Shown here one piece after another: positions 16,810 through 25,540 of a stretch of DNA of 49,945 nt. Source of the DNA: JBGTLA01 sp041744375 (GTDB taxonomy: Bacteria > Actinomycetota > Acidimicrobiia > Spongiisociales > ZC4RG35); assembly GCA_041744375.1 (NCBI GenBank), contig JBGTLA010000032.1:1-49945 (forward strand). The letters run 5' to 3'. Below the pieces are notes generated by a model. It had not been told where the DNA came from, made no database searches, and was given only the letters and a program-made list of their open reading frames with translations. A program made the translations under genes and the position numbers. Every line of letters starts with the position of its first letter. The stretch's first letter is position 1.

Positions 16810-17019
16810 CGCTGTCCACAACTCGGTCGTTGTTCACACCTGGGTCGAATCGCACCCGCTTCCTGTGTAGAACGGCACCCCGTCATCCACACCCCAAGTC
16901 ACCCGATGAGCCTTGCAGCGCACGGATCTTCTACGATCTTCCACAATCCACAGCCCCTACTACGACTACGAACTCTTGAATCTCATCCAATAGGAAGAGA
17001 AGAAGGGAACAATCTTCCT
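16810..17019. other. oriC: Probable oriC (dnaA-dnaN spacer)
   Basis: This 210-bp spacer carries at least five DnaA-box-like 9-mers in the same orientation: CTGTCCACA (16812), TTGTTCACA (16830), TCATCCACA (16883), TCTTCCACA (16937) and CAATCCACA (16944, overlapping the previous one). A relatively AT-rich patch follows (about 16960-17010). The dnaA-dnaN spacer is the origin in many Actinobacteria. Gene orientation switches around this region, with rightward genes to the right and leftward genes to the left. Confidence 0.8.
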
Positions 17020-18102
17020 GTGCGAATCCGAGCCGAGCGAGACGACCTCGCAGACATATTCAGTCGGGCCAATAGAGCCATCGGTGCGAGGTCGGCCGTT
17101 CCTGTGCTCCAGGGTCTGCTGTGTGAGGCGACCGGATCCAATCTCTGGGTCACGGGTACCGATCACGAGATGACCGTCAAGGCGGCCACCGAGGTCGAGG
17201 TGCTGGAAGAAGGCCGAGTCGTCATCCCGGGGAAGCTGCTGGCTGACGCGGTACGGCGCATGCCGGCCGGAGCCGTCACCATCGGGAGCGAAGACGGAGA
17301 GGTGGAGATACTCGGTCGTGGTCCCCGCTTCTCGGTGCGGCCGCTCAACGTGGAGGACTTCCCTGACATCGCTGAGTCACCCGGTGAGGGCGTGGAAGTC
17401 GACGGAGAGGCACTAGCCGATGCCATCAACCAGGTGGTGGTGGCAGCATCGGGTGATTCAGCTCGCCCGATCCTCACCGGGGTTCTCTTCGAGTCTTCTC
17501 CCGAAGGGCTCCGCATGGTGGCCACCGACTCCTATCGGCTTGCCGTACGCGATCTCCCCGGGGTGGGCCTGGAAGGGACCGGACTGGTCCCCGCCCGGGG
17601 GCTACGTGAGCTCCCACGGACGATCGGTGCTTCCAAGGTGACGGCCCGACTGGGGGAGCGAGAGGCCGTCTTTTCATCCGAACGGGGCGTCCTGCGTTTA
17701 CGTCTCATCGAGGGAGTCTTTCCCAAGTATCGCTCCCTGCTGCCGGATAGTTACCCCAACCAGGTGGTGGTTATGAAAGAGGACATCCTCGATGCGCTTG
17801 GCCGGGTGTCGTTGGTGGCGGAGGACCACATACCGGTTCGTCTCAGGTTGACCGATGGGGGGGTGGAGGTGACGGTCACGCGCCAGGATGTCGGGGGCGA
17901 ATCCGAGCATCTGGCCGGTACCTACACGGGAAGTGATGAAGAGGTGTCTGTGGCGTTCAACCCCCGCTATCTGGCCGACGGTGTCGGTGCCATCGCCGGA
18001 GAATCGGTCCGGATCCAGGTCATCGACGGAGTCAGGCCGAGTGTGGTCGACGGGGGAGCGGACGAGGACTTCCTCTACTTGCTCATGCCAGTGCGCGTTT
18101 GA
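17020..18102 (+). CDS. dnaN: DNA polymerase III beta subunit (sliding clamp)
   Basis: A 360-residue ring-forming processivity factor. The three clamp domains are visible; typical stretches are ARSAVPVLQGLLCEA, IPGKLLADAVRRMPAG, RPILTGVLFES with MVATDSYRLAVRD, and the C-terminal DFLYLLMPVRV that shapes the peptide-binding pocket. The frame is open upstream into the spacer, but homology begins at the GTG at 17020, about 10 nt after AGAAGGGA. It is followed by recF with a 24-nt gap. Confidence 0.97.
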   Translation: MRIRAERDDLADIFSRANRAIGARSAVPVLQGLLCEATGSNLWVTGTDHEMTVKAATEVEVLEEGRVVIPGKLLADAVRRMPAGAVTIGSEDGEVEILGRGPRFSVRPLNVEDFPDIAESPGEGVEVDGEALADAINQVVVAASGDSARPILTGVLFESSPEGLRMVATDSYRLAVRDLPGVGLEGTGLVPARGLRELPRTIGASKVTARLGEREAVFSSERGVLRLRLIEGVFPKYRSLLPDSYPNQVVVMKEDILDALGRVSLVAEDHIPVRLRLTDGGVEVTVTRQDVGGESEHLAGTYTGSDEEVSVAFNPRYLADGVGAIAGESVRIQVIDGVRPSVVDGGADEDFLYLLMPVRV

Positions 18103-18126
18103 GCGCAGCGCAGGCTCGACCCAACC

Positions 18127-19233
18127 GTGCACGTCGTCTGGATCGAGTTCACCGACTACCGATCGTACCGACGACTGCAATGGCACCCTGACCCGGGCGT
18201 CAATCTGCTGACAGGACCCAACGGGGCCGGAAAAACGAATGTTCTCGAAGGTATCGCCTACATGGCGTCGCTCCGGTCCTTCCGGGGTGTCAACGACGAA
18301 GGACTGGTTGCCGATGACGCCGACCAGGGCTACATCCGGGGTGGAGTCGCGCGTGAGGCCACGGGGGAGACCCTCATAGAGATCGAGTTGGCACGTAAGG
18401 GGGGGAGGCGTGTCCAGGTGGACCGCCACAGGCTCCGGCGCACGTCCGACCTGATCGAAGCCCTCCGGGTGGTCACCTTCCGGCCCGAGGATCTCGATGT
18501 CGTCAAGCGAGGCCCGGGGTATCGGCGGGATGTGATCGACGAGGCGGCCGCGCAGGTGAGGCCGACCGCCTCCGCCGATTTCGCCGAATACGACAGAGCG
18601 CTCCGCCAGCGGAACGCCTTCCTGCGTCAGGGTCACAGCGATCCGGTCACCCTCGGTGTGTGGGAGGAGAGATTGTCACAGGCAGGTGGCAAGGTCATGG
18701 CCAGGAGGGCATGGATCATGTCTTGTCTCGCTCGCCACGTCACGAACGCCTACCACCGGATCAGCGGCTCGCAGGTCGACCTCACCATCGACTATCGCTC
18801 CGACTGGGGCGGACTCGCCGATCCGGCGTTGCTGGCGGCGGAGCACGCCTCGGCCCTGGCCCTGGCACTCGAACGAAGCCGCCGGCACGATCTCGATCGC
18901 CGGGTGACCACCGTTGGCCCCCATCGCGACGAGCCCCGTCTCCTGTTGGACGGCCACGACACTCGGATACACGGCTCCCAGGGCGAGCAACGAACAACGG
19001 CCTTGGCAATCCGGCTGGCCGTTCACACGGCCGTCACCGAACTGAGCGGTGTTTCGCCCGTCCTGTTGTTGGACGACGTGTTCAGCGAACTCGACGTGAC
19101 TCGGGCTCAAGCTCTGGCCGCCTCCCTCCCCTCCACCCAAACGTTCATCACCACCGCCCGCCCCGAGGATGTGCCGGTGACGGGACGCCGCTGGCAGGTC
19201 GGAGACGGTTCCGTCGTCGAGGCCACGGAATGA
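18127..19233 (+). CDS. recF: DNA replication and repair protein RecF
   Basis: A 368-residue SMC-like ATPase that helps load RecA at gaps. It has Walker A GPNGAGKTNVLEGIAYM (about 35-51), a signature region around HGSQGEQRTTALAIRLA, and Walker B VLLLDDVFSELD near the C-terminus, followed by FITTARPEDVP. The GTG start at 18127 matches the typical N-terminus (WIEFTDYRSYRRLQW). The stop overlaps the start of the next gene by four bases (ATGA). Confidence 0.97.
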   Translation: MHVVWIEFTDYRSYRRLQWHPDPGVNLLTGPNGAGKTNVLEGIAYMASLRSFRGVNDEGLVADDADQGYIRGGVAREATGETLIEIELARKGGRRVQVDRHRLRRTSDLIEALRVVTFRPEDLDVVKRGPGYRRDVIDEAAAQVRPTASADFAEYDRALRQRNAFLRQGHSDPVTLGVWEERLSQAGGKVMARRAWIMSCLARHVTNAYHRISGSQVDLTIDYRSDWGGLADPALLAAEHASALALALERSRRHDLDRRVTTVGPHRDEPRLLLDGHDTRIHGSQGEQRTTALAIRLAVHTAVTELSGVSPVLLLDDVFSELDVTRAQALAASLPSTQTFITTARPEDVPVTGRRWQVGDGSVVEATE

Positions 19234-19535
19234 TTCCCTTGGATGCTGCGCTCGGCGATGCCCTACGCAAGCTGGGGTTGGCCGAGCCGGCGGTCATGCT
19301 CGAGTTGAATCGCGACTGGGATGCTCTGGCGGGCGAGCCGTGGGCTTCGCAGGCTCGGCCGCTCTATGTGAAATCGGGTGTCCTGGTCGTCGAAGCGGCC
19401 GTTGCGAGCGGAGTGGCTTTCCTGCGTTACGGGGTCGGCGAGCTGGAAAGAAGACTGGCCGAGAGGTTCGGCCGCGAGACGATCTCATCGATCGAAATCA
19501 GGCCTCGGTCGCGTCGTCCTGGAGCTCCGCGTTGA
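19230..19535 (+). CDS. DciA-like DUF721 protein
   Basis: A 101-residue protein of the DUF721 family, whose DciA members load or activate the replicative helicase in bacteria lacking DnaC. The pattern LNRDWDALAGEPWASQARPL then VKSGVLVVEAAVASGVAFLRY and a terminal ERRLAERFGRETISSIEIR is typical. The ATG at 19230 overlaps recF (ATGA); the frame is open upstream inside recF but is a shadow there. It occupies the same recF-gyrB position as Rv0004 in M. tuberculosis. Confidence 0.9.
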   Translation: MIPLDAALGDALRKLGLAEPAVMLELNRDWDALAGEPWASQARPLYVKSGVLVVEAAVASGVAFLRYGVGELERRLAERFGRETISSIEIRPRSRRPGAPR

Positions 19536-19570
19536 CCGGCTCCGGCACCGCCCGCGGGCCGCTGATGGGC

Positions 19571-19599
19571 TTGGGATGAGGGGGACATCCTCGTATACT
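19571..19599 (+). promoter_or_regulatory. Predicted gyrB promoter
   Basis: A -35-like TTGGGA (19571-19576) and a strong -10 TATACT (19594-19599) are separated by 17 nt, 68 bases before the gyrB start. It is the only clear promoter in the dciA-gyrB gap. Confidence 0.6.
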
Positions 19600-19640
19600 T
19601 ACACGAGTGTAAATCTTCTCTTCGCGAGTCGTTCGACTCG
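19599..19640. promoter_or_regulatory. Operator-like palindrome and leader hairpin before gyrB
   Basis: TTACAC-GA-GTGTAA (19599-19612) sits over the expected transcription start. A perfect inverted repeat CGAGTCG-TT-CGACTCG (19625-19640) follows in the leader. The first looks like a repressor site and the second like an RNA hairpin; neither is recognised. gyr genes are commonly controlled by supercoiling, so the role here is open. Confidence 0.5.
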
Positions 19641-19666
19641 TGGTCACGCTTGTTCCTAGGAGGGTT

Positions 19667-21577
19667 GTGACGGCCATACGCGACTCGTACGCAGCGAAAG
19701 ACATCACCGTTCTCGAGGGCCTCGAAGCGGTGCGGCTCCGTCCGGGCATGTACATCGGCTCGACGGGTCCACGCGGCCTCCACCACCTCGTGTGGGAGGT
19801 GGTGGACAACTCCGTGGATGAGGCAATGGCCGGCCACGCCAGCCGTATCGAGGTGACGATGGGCGCCGACGGAGGAGTGAAGGTCGTCGACAACGGGCGC
19901 GGCATACCAATCGGCAAGATGGAAAAGACCGGTCTGTCGGCCCTCACCACCGTACTCACAACCTTGCATTCCGGAGGCAAGTTCGAGCAGGGCGCCTACC
20001 AGGTGTCCGGTGGGCTGCATGGTGTCGGTGTATCGGTGGTGAACGCGCTGGCGGTGAGGCTGGAGGCGGAGGTGCGCACCTCTGGTCATGTCTGGACGCA
20101 GACCTTCCGTCGGGGGGTGCCCGACACCAAGGAACCCCGCAAGGGTGTCGCGGCGAAGCGGACAGGCACCGCCATTACCTTTTGGCCGGACCCAGACATC
20201 TTCGTCGAAGGGACCGAGTTCGACTACGACACGATCGCCGGTCGGCTGCGCGAGATGGCGTTTCTCAATCGCGGGTTGGAGATTTTCCTCACGGACGAAC
20301 GGGGACCGGAGCCGGTGTCGGAGAGCTTCCAGTACAAAGGAGGGCTCATCGACTTCGTGAAACACCTCAACAGCAAGCGCGAACCTCTCCATGCCCACGT
20401 CATCGACCTTCTCGACTCGGGAACCGAAGCGGAGCTCGAGTTGGCGATGCAGTGGACCACGTCGTACAACGAGTCTGTCTTGTCGTTCGCCAACACCATC
20501 AACACCCATGAGGGTGGTACCCACGAGGAGGGGTTTCGCAAGGCGTTGACGAAGGCGATCAATGAGTTCGCCCGCTCCAAGAACCTGTTGAAGGAAAAGG
20601 ACCCCAACCTCACCGGCGAGGACGTGCGCGAAGGTCTCACGGCAGTCATATCGGTACGCGTCAGGAGTCCGCAGTTCGAGGGCCAGACCAAGACGAAACT
20701 AGGTAATACCGAAATACGCTCGTACGTCGAAAAGGCGCTCAACCGAAGGCTTCCGGAGTGGCTTGAGCGGTACGCGCCCGAAGCACGCAGGATCGTCGAG
20801 AAGTCGATCAACGCCGCTCGAGCGCGCGAGGCTGCTCGCAAGGCCCGCGATCTCACTCGTCGCAAGTCCGGTCTCGAATCGGGTGGTTTGCCGGACAAGC
20901 TGGCCGATTGCTCCTCGCGTGACCCGGGCGAGTCGGAACTGTTCATCGTTGAGGGGAACTCGGCCGCGGGCCCGGCCAAGCAAGCGCGCGATTCGAACAT
21001 CCAGGCCATCCTCCCCATTCGCGGCAAGATCCTCAACGTGGAGAAGGCGCGCTTGGCCAAGGCACTCCAGAACGCCGAGGTCCAGGACATCATCACGGCC
21101 CTCGGGACCGGTATCGGCGACGAGTTCGAGATCGAGAAGGCCCGTTACCACAAGGTGGTCCTGTTGGCCGACGCCGACGTCGACGGGGCCCACATTCGTA
21201 CACTGCTGCTCACGCTCTTCTTCCGACACATGCGCGGCCTGATCGAAGCCGGTTTCATGTACGTTGCCCAACCTCCCCTCTACCGGGTGAAAGTGGGTTC
21301 CAAGGTCCATTACCTGGCGACCGAGGCCGCTCTCCACGAGTTCCAAAAGGACCACCCCAAGGTCAAACCGACCCGGTTCAAGGGTTTGGGCGAGATGAAC
21401 GCCCGCGAACTGTGGGACACGACCATGAACCCCGCCACCCGTCGGCTGATGCGTGTCGAAATGGACGACGCCGCCCGGGCCGAGGAGACTTTCATCACTC
21501 TCATGGGCGACGATGTCGCCGACCGCAAGGCCTTCATCCAACAGAACGCCTCCGACGTCAGGTTCCTCGATATATGA
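19667..21577 (+). CDS. gyrB: DNA gyrase subunit B
   Basis: The ATPase and TOPRIM subunit of gyrase. The GHKL ATPase part shows VRLRPGMYIGSTGPRGLHHL, WEVVDNSVDEAMAG, DNGRGIPI and the lid GLHGVGVSVVNAL. TOPRIM has FIVEGNSAAGPAKQARD and LADADVDGAHIRTLLLT. The usual EGDSAGGSAK is changed to EGNSAAGPAK, but the metal-binding Glu is kept. The GTG at 19667 fits homology (TAIRDSYAAKDITVLEGLEAV), though the AGGAGGG site ends only 2-3 nt before it. The protein has about 636 residues, normal for the short gyrB type. Confidence 0.97.
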   Translation: MTAIRDSYAAKDITVLEGLEAVRLRPGMYIGSTGPRGLHHLVWEVVDNSVDEAMAGHASRIEVTMGADGGVKVVDNGRGIPIGKMEKTGLSALTTVLTTLHSGGKFEQGAYQVSGGLHGVGVSVVNALAVRLEAEVRTSGHVWTQTFRRGVPDTKEPRKGVAAKRTGTAITFWPDPDIFVEGTEFDYDTIAGRLREMAFLNRGLEIFLTDERGPEPVSESFQYKGGLIDFVKHLNSKREPLHAHVIDLLDSGTEAELELAMQWTTSYNESVLSFANTINTHEGGTHEEGFRKALTKAINEFARSKNLLKEKDPNLTGEDVREGLTAVISVRVRSPQFEGQTKTKLGNTEIRSYVEKALNRRLPEWLERYAPEARRIVEKSINAARAREAARKARDLTRRKSGLESGGLPDKLADCSSRDPGESELFIVEGNSAAGPAKQARDSNIQAILPIRGKILNVEKARLAKALQNAEVQDIITALGTGIGDEFEIEKARYHKVVLLADADVDGAHIRTLLLTLFFRHMRGLIEAGFMYVAQPPLYRVKVGSKVHYLATEAALHEFQKDHPKVKPTRFKGLGEMNARELWDTTMNPATRRLMRVEMDDAARAEETFITLMGDDVADRKAFIQQNASDVRFLDI

Positions 21578-21589
21578 ACGGCAAACCTT

Positions 21590-21626
21590 CGCCGTGCGCC
21601 GTCCGCCGTGCGCCGTTCGCCGGCGT
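21590..21626. repeat. Short imperfect GC-rich repeats between gyrB and gyrA
   Basis: The spacer contains repeated CGCCGTGCGCCGT-like units (about four imperfect copies of a 7-10 nt motif). It resembles replication-slippage sequence; no gene or terminator is seen in the 94-bp gap. Confidence 0.5.
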
Positions 21627-21671
21627 CAGACCGCCAGCGGCTAACCGCAGACGGAGAACGGACAACGGATC

Positions 21672-24107
21672 GTGACCATCGAGAACAGCGAGCTGTTCGG
21701 CGACCTCGAAATCGTCGACGAGATGGAGCAGAGCTTCATCGACTACGCCATGTCCGTCATCGTGTCCCGGGCGCTTCCTGATGTACGCGACGGCCTGAAG
21801 CCGGTACAGAGGCGAATCATCTACTCGATGTTCGAGAACAACATCGGGCCGGCCTCGGCACACCGCAAGTGCTCGAAGGTGGTTGGCGACGTGATGGGTA
21901 ACTACCACCCCCACGGTGATCAGGCCATTTACGACGCCCTCGTCCGCATGGGCCAGGACTTCTCGATGCGCCATCTCCTCATCGACCCTCAGGGGAACTT
22001 CGGGACCCCGGACGACCCTCCCGGCGCCCCTCGATACACCGAGTGCCGTCTCACCAAGTTGTCCACTCAATTGCTGGAAGGCATCAAAGAAGACACCGTC
22101 GACTTCGAGGACAACTACTCGGGTGAGATGCAACAGCCCACGGTGTTGCCGGCCAGGTACCCGAACCTCTTGGTGAACGGGAGCCAGGGCATCGCCGTGG
22201 GTATGGCCACCAACATCCCTCCTCACAATCTCGCCGAGGTGATAGATGCCTGCCTTCACCTCCTCGCTCATCCCGACGCCACGGCCGAAGATCTGATGAG
22301 GTTCATCCAGGGCCCCGATTTTCCCACCGGGGGGTTCTTGGTGGGACGGACGGGTATCCAAGACGCCCTCACCACAGGACGCGGCTCGGTCAAGATGCGG
22401 GCGGTGTGTGACGTCGAGGAGATTCGTAAGGGTCGCACGGGCATCGTCGTCACCGAGCTGCCCTACCAGGTGTCCATCGAGCGGGTTGTGGCGAAGATCA
22501 AGCTGCTGGTGGATACGAAGCGATTGGGGGGTATCGCCGAGATTCGCAACGAGTCGTCAGACCGCGTCGGCACGCGTCTAGTGATCGAGTTGAAGCAGAA
22601 CGCCGTGCCCCAGGTCGTTCTCAATCAGCTCTTCAAGATGACTCCGCTCCAGGAGAGCTTCGGTTACAACATGGTGTCCTTGGTCGACGGGGTACCGCGC
22701 ACCCTCAACATCGCCGAGATGCTCGGCCACTACCTCGATCATCAGATGGAGGTCATCGAACGCCGGACACGGTTCCGTCTCGACGAGGCGCAGGCGCGAG
22801 CCCACATCCTCGAAGGCCTCATCGTCGCCGTCGACAACATCGACGAGGTCATTCGCATCATTCGCGGTTCGGCCGACACCTCCGAAGCGCGCTTGTCGCT
22901 GATCGAGCGGTTTGAGCTGTCAGAGATCCAGGCCAACGCCATCTTGGACATGCCGCTGCGGCGGCTCACCGCCCTCGAGGTCGACAAGCTGCGCACCGAG
23001 TTGGGCGAGCTCCAGACCCTCATCGCCGAGTTGGAGGCCATTCTGGCCGATCCCAACCGCCGGCGTGAGATTATCCGCGAGGAACTAACTGGCATCGGCG
23101 ACCAATTCAGGGAACCGCGCCGATCCGTGCTCATTCCCGACGAAGGCGACATGTCTCTCGAAGACCTCGTGGCCGACGACGAGCTGATCATCACGGTGTC
23201 ACAAACCGGTTACGTCAAGTCGGTCCCGGCCAGCACGTACCGCACCCAGGGCCGCGGGGGGAGGGGTATTCGGGCCGCCGACCTGGCGGAGGATGACGCC
23301 ATTGCCCACCTCGTCTACACGACTGCTCACGCCTACCTGCTCTTCTTCACCAACAAGGGCATCGTGCATCGGGTGCGCGCTCACGAGATCCCGCGTCAAA
23401 CTCGCACCTCCAAGGGGGTCCTCGCCCAGTCTGTGCTCCCCCTCGATCCCGAGGAGCGGATCCAGTCCATCATCGACACCCGCGACTACGAGACCGCTCG
23501 CTACCTGGTGATGGTCACCAAACACGGCCAGACCAAGAAGACGGAGTTCAAGGAGTACGACTCCAAGTACCAGAGCCTCATCGCCGTCAAGCTCATCGGC
23601 GACGACGAGTTGGTGTCCGTCAAGACCTCCAACGGCGAGAATGACATCCTCATATTCACGAGTGCCGGGATGGGGATTCGCTTCAGAGAATCGGACCTGC
23701 GCCCCATGGGCCGCGGAACTCAGGGCGTCAGAGGCATCAAGCTGCGCCAGGGAGATATGGTGGTCGGGGCGTGCTCGTCGTCGGAAGGTGAAGACATTCT
23801 CCTTCTAACGAGCGGCGGCTACGGAAAACGAACCAAGCTCTCGGAGTTCAGGAGTCAGGCGCGTGGCGGTATCGGTGTGAAGGCCTTCAAGCTCACACGA
23901 GTGCGCGGCACGCTGATTGGGGCGTGGGCGGTTTCTCCCGGCGACCAGGCCTTTCTGATCTCTTCGACGGGGACGGCCATGCGTACCACCGTCGATTCGG
24001 TCAGCCGACAGAAGCGAGACTCGACCGGGGTGAAGGCGATCAATGTGGCCGACGGCTCCCTCACTGCCTTCACCGTCATCTCGGGGGTTGAAGAAAACGG
24101 CGACTGA
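21672..24107 (+). CDS. gyrA: DNA gyrase subunit A
   Basis: An 811-residue breakage-reunion subunit. The catalytic tyrosine is Tyr122 in GAPRYTECRLT. The quinolone region reads GNYHPHGDQAIYDALVRM, with Gln84 where E. coli has Ser83 and Asp88 matching Asp87. The C-terminal beta-pinwheel carries the gyrase-specific box QGRGGRG (in RTQGRGGRGIRAADL), needed for supercoiling, so it is GyrA rather than ParC. The start is GTG at 21672, and the distance from gyrB (94 bp) suggests co-transcription. Confidence 0.97.
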   Translation: MTIENSELFGDLEIVDEMEQSFIDYAMSVIVSRALPDVRDGLKPVQRRIIYSMFENNIGPASAHRKCSKVVGDVMGNYHPHGDQAIYDALVRMGQDFSMRHLLIDPQGNFGTPDDPPGAPRYTECRLTKLSTQLLEGIKEDTVDFEDNYSGEMQQPTVLPARYPNLLVNGSQGIAVGMATNIPPHNLAEVIDACLHLLAHPDATAEDLMRFIQGPDFPTGGFLVGRTGIQDALTTGRGSVKMRAVCDVEEIRKGRTGIVVTELPYQVSIERVVAKIKLLVDTKRLGGIAEIRNESSDRVGTRLVIELKQNAVPQVVLNQLFKMTPLQESFGYNMVSLVDGVPRTLNIAEMLGHYLDHQMEVIERRTRFRLDEAQARAHILEGLIVAVDNIDEVIRIIRGSADTSEARLSLIERFELSEIQANAILDMPLRRLTALEVDKLRTELGELQTLIAELEAILADPNRRREIIREELTGIGDQFREPRRSVLIPDEGDMSLEDLVADDELIITVSQTGYVKSVPASTYRTQGRGGRGIRAADLAEDDAIAHLVYTTAHAYLLFFTNKGIVHRVRAHEIPRQTRTSKGVLAQSVLPLDPEERIQSIIDTRDYETARYLVMVTKHGQTKKTEFKEYDSKYQSLIAVKLIGDDELVSVKTSNGENDILIFTSAGMGIRFRESDLRPMGRGTQGVRGIKLRQGDMVVGACSSSEGEDILLLTSGGYGKRTKLSEFRSQARGGIGVKAFKLTRVRGTLIGAWAVSPGDQAFLISSTGTAMRTTVDSVSRQKRDSTGVKAINVADGSLTAFTVISGVEENGD

Positions 24108-24189
24108 GGGCTCTGGGGAACTCTCCAGAACCCGCGGTCGTTGGTGAAGCAGGGATACCCCCGTACACTTCAGGGTAAGGAGTTCCCTA

Positions 24190-24681
24190 ATGGCAACCGT
24201 CAGGCGCGTGCGCCGTATCATCCGAAAGATCGACCCGTGGACCGTCCTCAAGGTCTCGGCGATCCTGTATGCCGTGGCGGCGGTGGCGATCGTGTTGGGC
24301 GTGGTCATCTTCTGGTCGGTCCTCGACAACGCCGGGATACCGGGTGCCCTCACCGATTTCTTGGTCACCATCACCCTCATCGAACAGGGATCCGATCCCT
24401 TCGGCAACAGCGAGCAGTTCTTCCGGTTCGTGGTCTTCGGGTCGATCGTGGGGTGGGTCCTGTCCACGGGCTTCACGACCCTCATGGCCGTGATGTACAA
24501 CCTCGTCACCGACGTGGTGGGAGGACTCGAGGTCGTCGTCCTCGAAGAGCACCTCGGGAACGGAGGCAACGGACCCGTCCTCCACCCTCCTTCGGGGTAC
24601 ACCCACACCAACGGCGGCAGGATCACACCACCGCCTGAGCACGCCGACATCCCCACCGAAGAAGCGCCCATCGTTCGTTGA
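24190..24681 (+). CDS. DUF3566 transmembrane protein (Rv0007-like)
   Basis: A 163-residue membrane protein with a basic N-terminus (RRVRRIIRKIDPWTVLKVS), one helix near 20-43, a second near 78-95 (VVFGSIVGWVLSTGFTTLMAV) and YNLVTDVVGGLEVVVLEE, the usual end of DUF3566. A hydrophilic Pro/His-rich tail follows. It is next to gyrA, as in mycobacteria and streptomycetes. The start has an AAGGAG site 7-8 nt upstream. The molecular function is unknown. Confidence 0.88.
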   Translation: MATVRRVRRIIRKIDPWTVLKVSAILYAVAAVAIVLGVVIFWSVLDNAGIPGALTDFLVTITLIEQGSDPFGNSEQFFRFVVFGSIVGWVLSTGFTTLMAVMYNLVTDVVGGLEVVVLEEHLGNGGNGPVLHPPSGYTHTNGGRITPPPEHADIPTEEAPIVR

Positions 24682-24715
24682 TGGCGGGACTACGGCCCAA
24701 CGGGTTCCGACCTTT

Positions 24716-25351
24716 TCAGCGGGCGGGAGTCCGTTCGCCGATCACCAAACCCATGTCGACCGCGGTCTGCAGATAAGAAGCGGCCAAGGTCCAGGCCGGA
24801 GTGGGAGCGTTCGGAATTCCGTCCAAGAGAAGGGCGGCGGCGGCGGCGAGGGCGATGCCTTCCATGAAAGTGTGGTCGTCGACGATCACTCTGTGCAGGG
24901 ATGGGCTCGTCACCATGGCAGCAGCCAGGGCCCCCTCGCCGCGCCCCACCTGGATCGGATGGCCCCCGAGCCTCTCGGTGCGGGAGGGGCGACCGTCGAT
25001 AGGAGAGGGGAAGACGACCGTGACGTCGCCTGCGGGATCGCCGGGGAGGGCTGCAGCCATGCTGTCGACCTCGTCGACACCGACCGCCAGGGCGAGAACG
25101 AGGCCCAAAACCGAGCCACCGAAGATGCCGGGGGACCTGAGGTCCTCATCGGCGATCACGGTCGGTAAATCATGACGCACCGGCGATCGCCCCACCACGA
25201 TGTCGTGCCCATCAACACTCTCGACGACAGGAAAGTGCTTGGAGGTGGCGGGTGCCAGTACCGAGACGTGGGAGATCCCGGGATGGGCGGTCAGACTGAA
25301 TGCGGCGCGCTTGGAAGCCTCTCCATCGACAACGACGACGATCCGGCTCAC
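24716..25351 (-). CDS. Hypothetical protein
   Basis: A 211-residue protein that I do not recognise. It opens with RIVVVVDGEASKRAAFSLT, which reads like the first strand and helix of a Rossmann-type domain. A hydrophobic Gly/Ala stretch follows (GIFGGSVLGLVLALAVG), and the C-terminus is Ala-rich. The GTG start at 25351 overlaps the stop of a 42-residue membrane ORF (GTGA), so the two are probably coupled. It converges on the DUF3566 gene. Codon use is like its neighbours. Confidence 0.65.
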   Translation of the reverse strand: MSRIVVVVDGEASKRAAFSLTAHPGISHVSVLAPATSKHFPVVESVDGHDIVVGRSPVRHDLPTVIADEDLRSPGIFGGSVLGLVLALAVGVDEVDSMAAALPGDPAGDVTVVFPSPIDGRPSRTERLGGHPIQVGRGEGALAAAMVTSPSLHRVIVDDHTFMEGIALAAAAALLLDGIPNAPTPAWTLAASYLQTAVDMGLVIGERTPAR

Positions 25352-25476
25352 GCCGGGTCGACCGGCTTCCAGCCGCCGGTGTCGACCGGCTGATCAGAAG
25401 TCAGACGTTGGCGTGCCAGTGCCACTACGGCAGCGACTACAGCGCCGGCCATCACGAGAGTCTTGAGACGCCTCAT
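25348..25476 (-). CDS. Very small single-pass membrane protein
   Basis: A 42-residue ORF starting MRRLKTLVMAGAVVAAVVALARQRL, one membrane helix after a basic N-terminus, then a short polar tail. Its stop overlaps the GTG start of the downstream gene, which is the main support that it is real. Function is unknown. Confidence 0.55.
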   Translation of the reverse strand: MRRLKTLVMAGAVVAAVVALARQRLTSDQPVDTGGWKPVDPA

Positions 25477-25540
25477 GGACACCATTGTAGGGAGGGTGCC
25501 GCACGTCATCGTCGCGGCGCCCTGTGCCAGACTCACTGCG

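Noticed and set aside
24108..24140. Terminator after gyrA (TCTGG/CCAGA stem)
   Set aside because: The stem is only five pairs with a wide loop and there is no T-run, so I did not list it.
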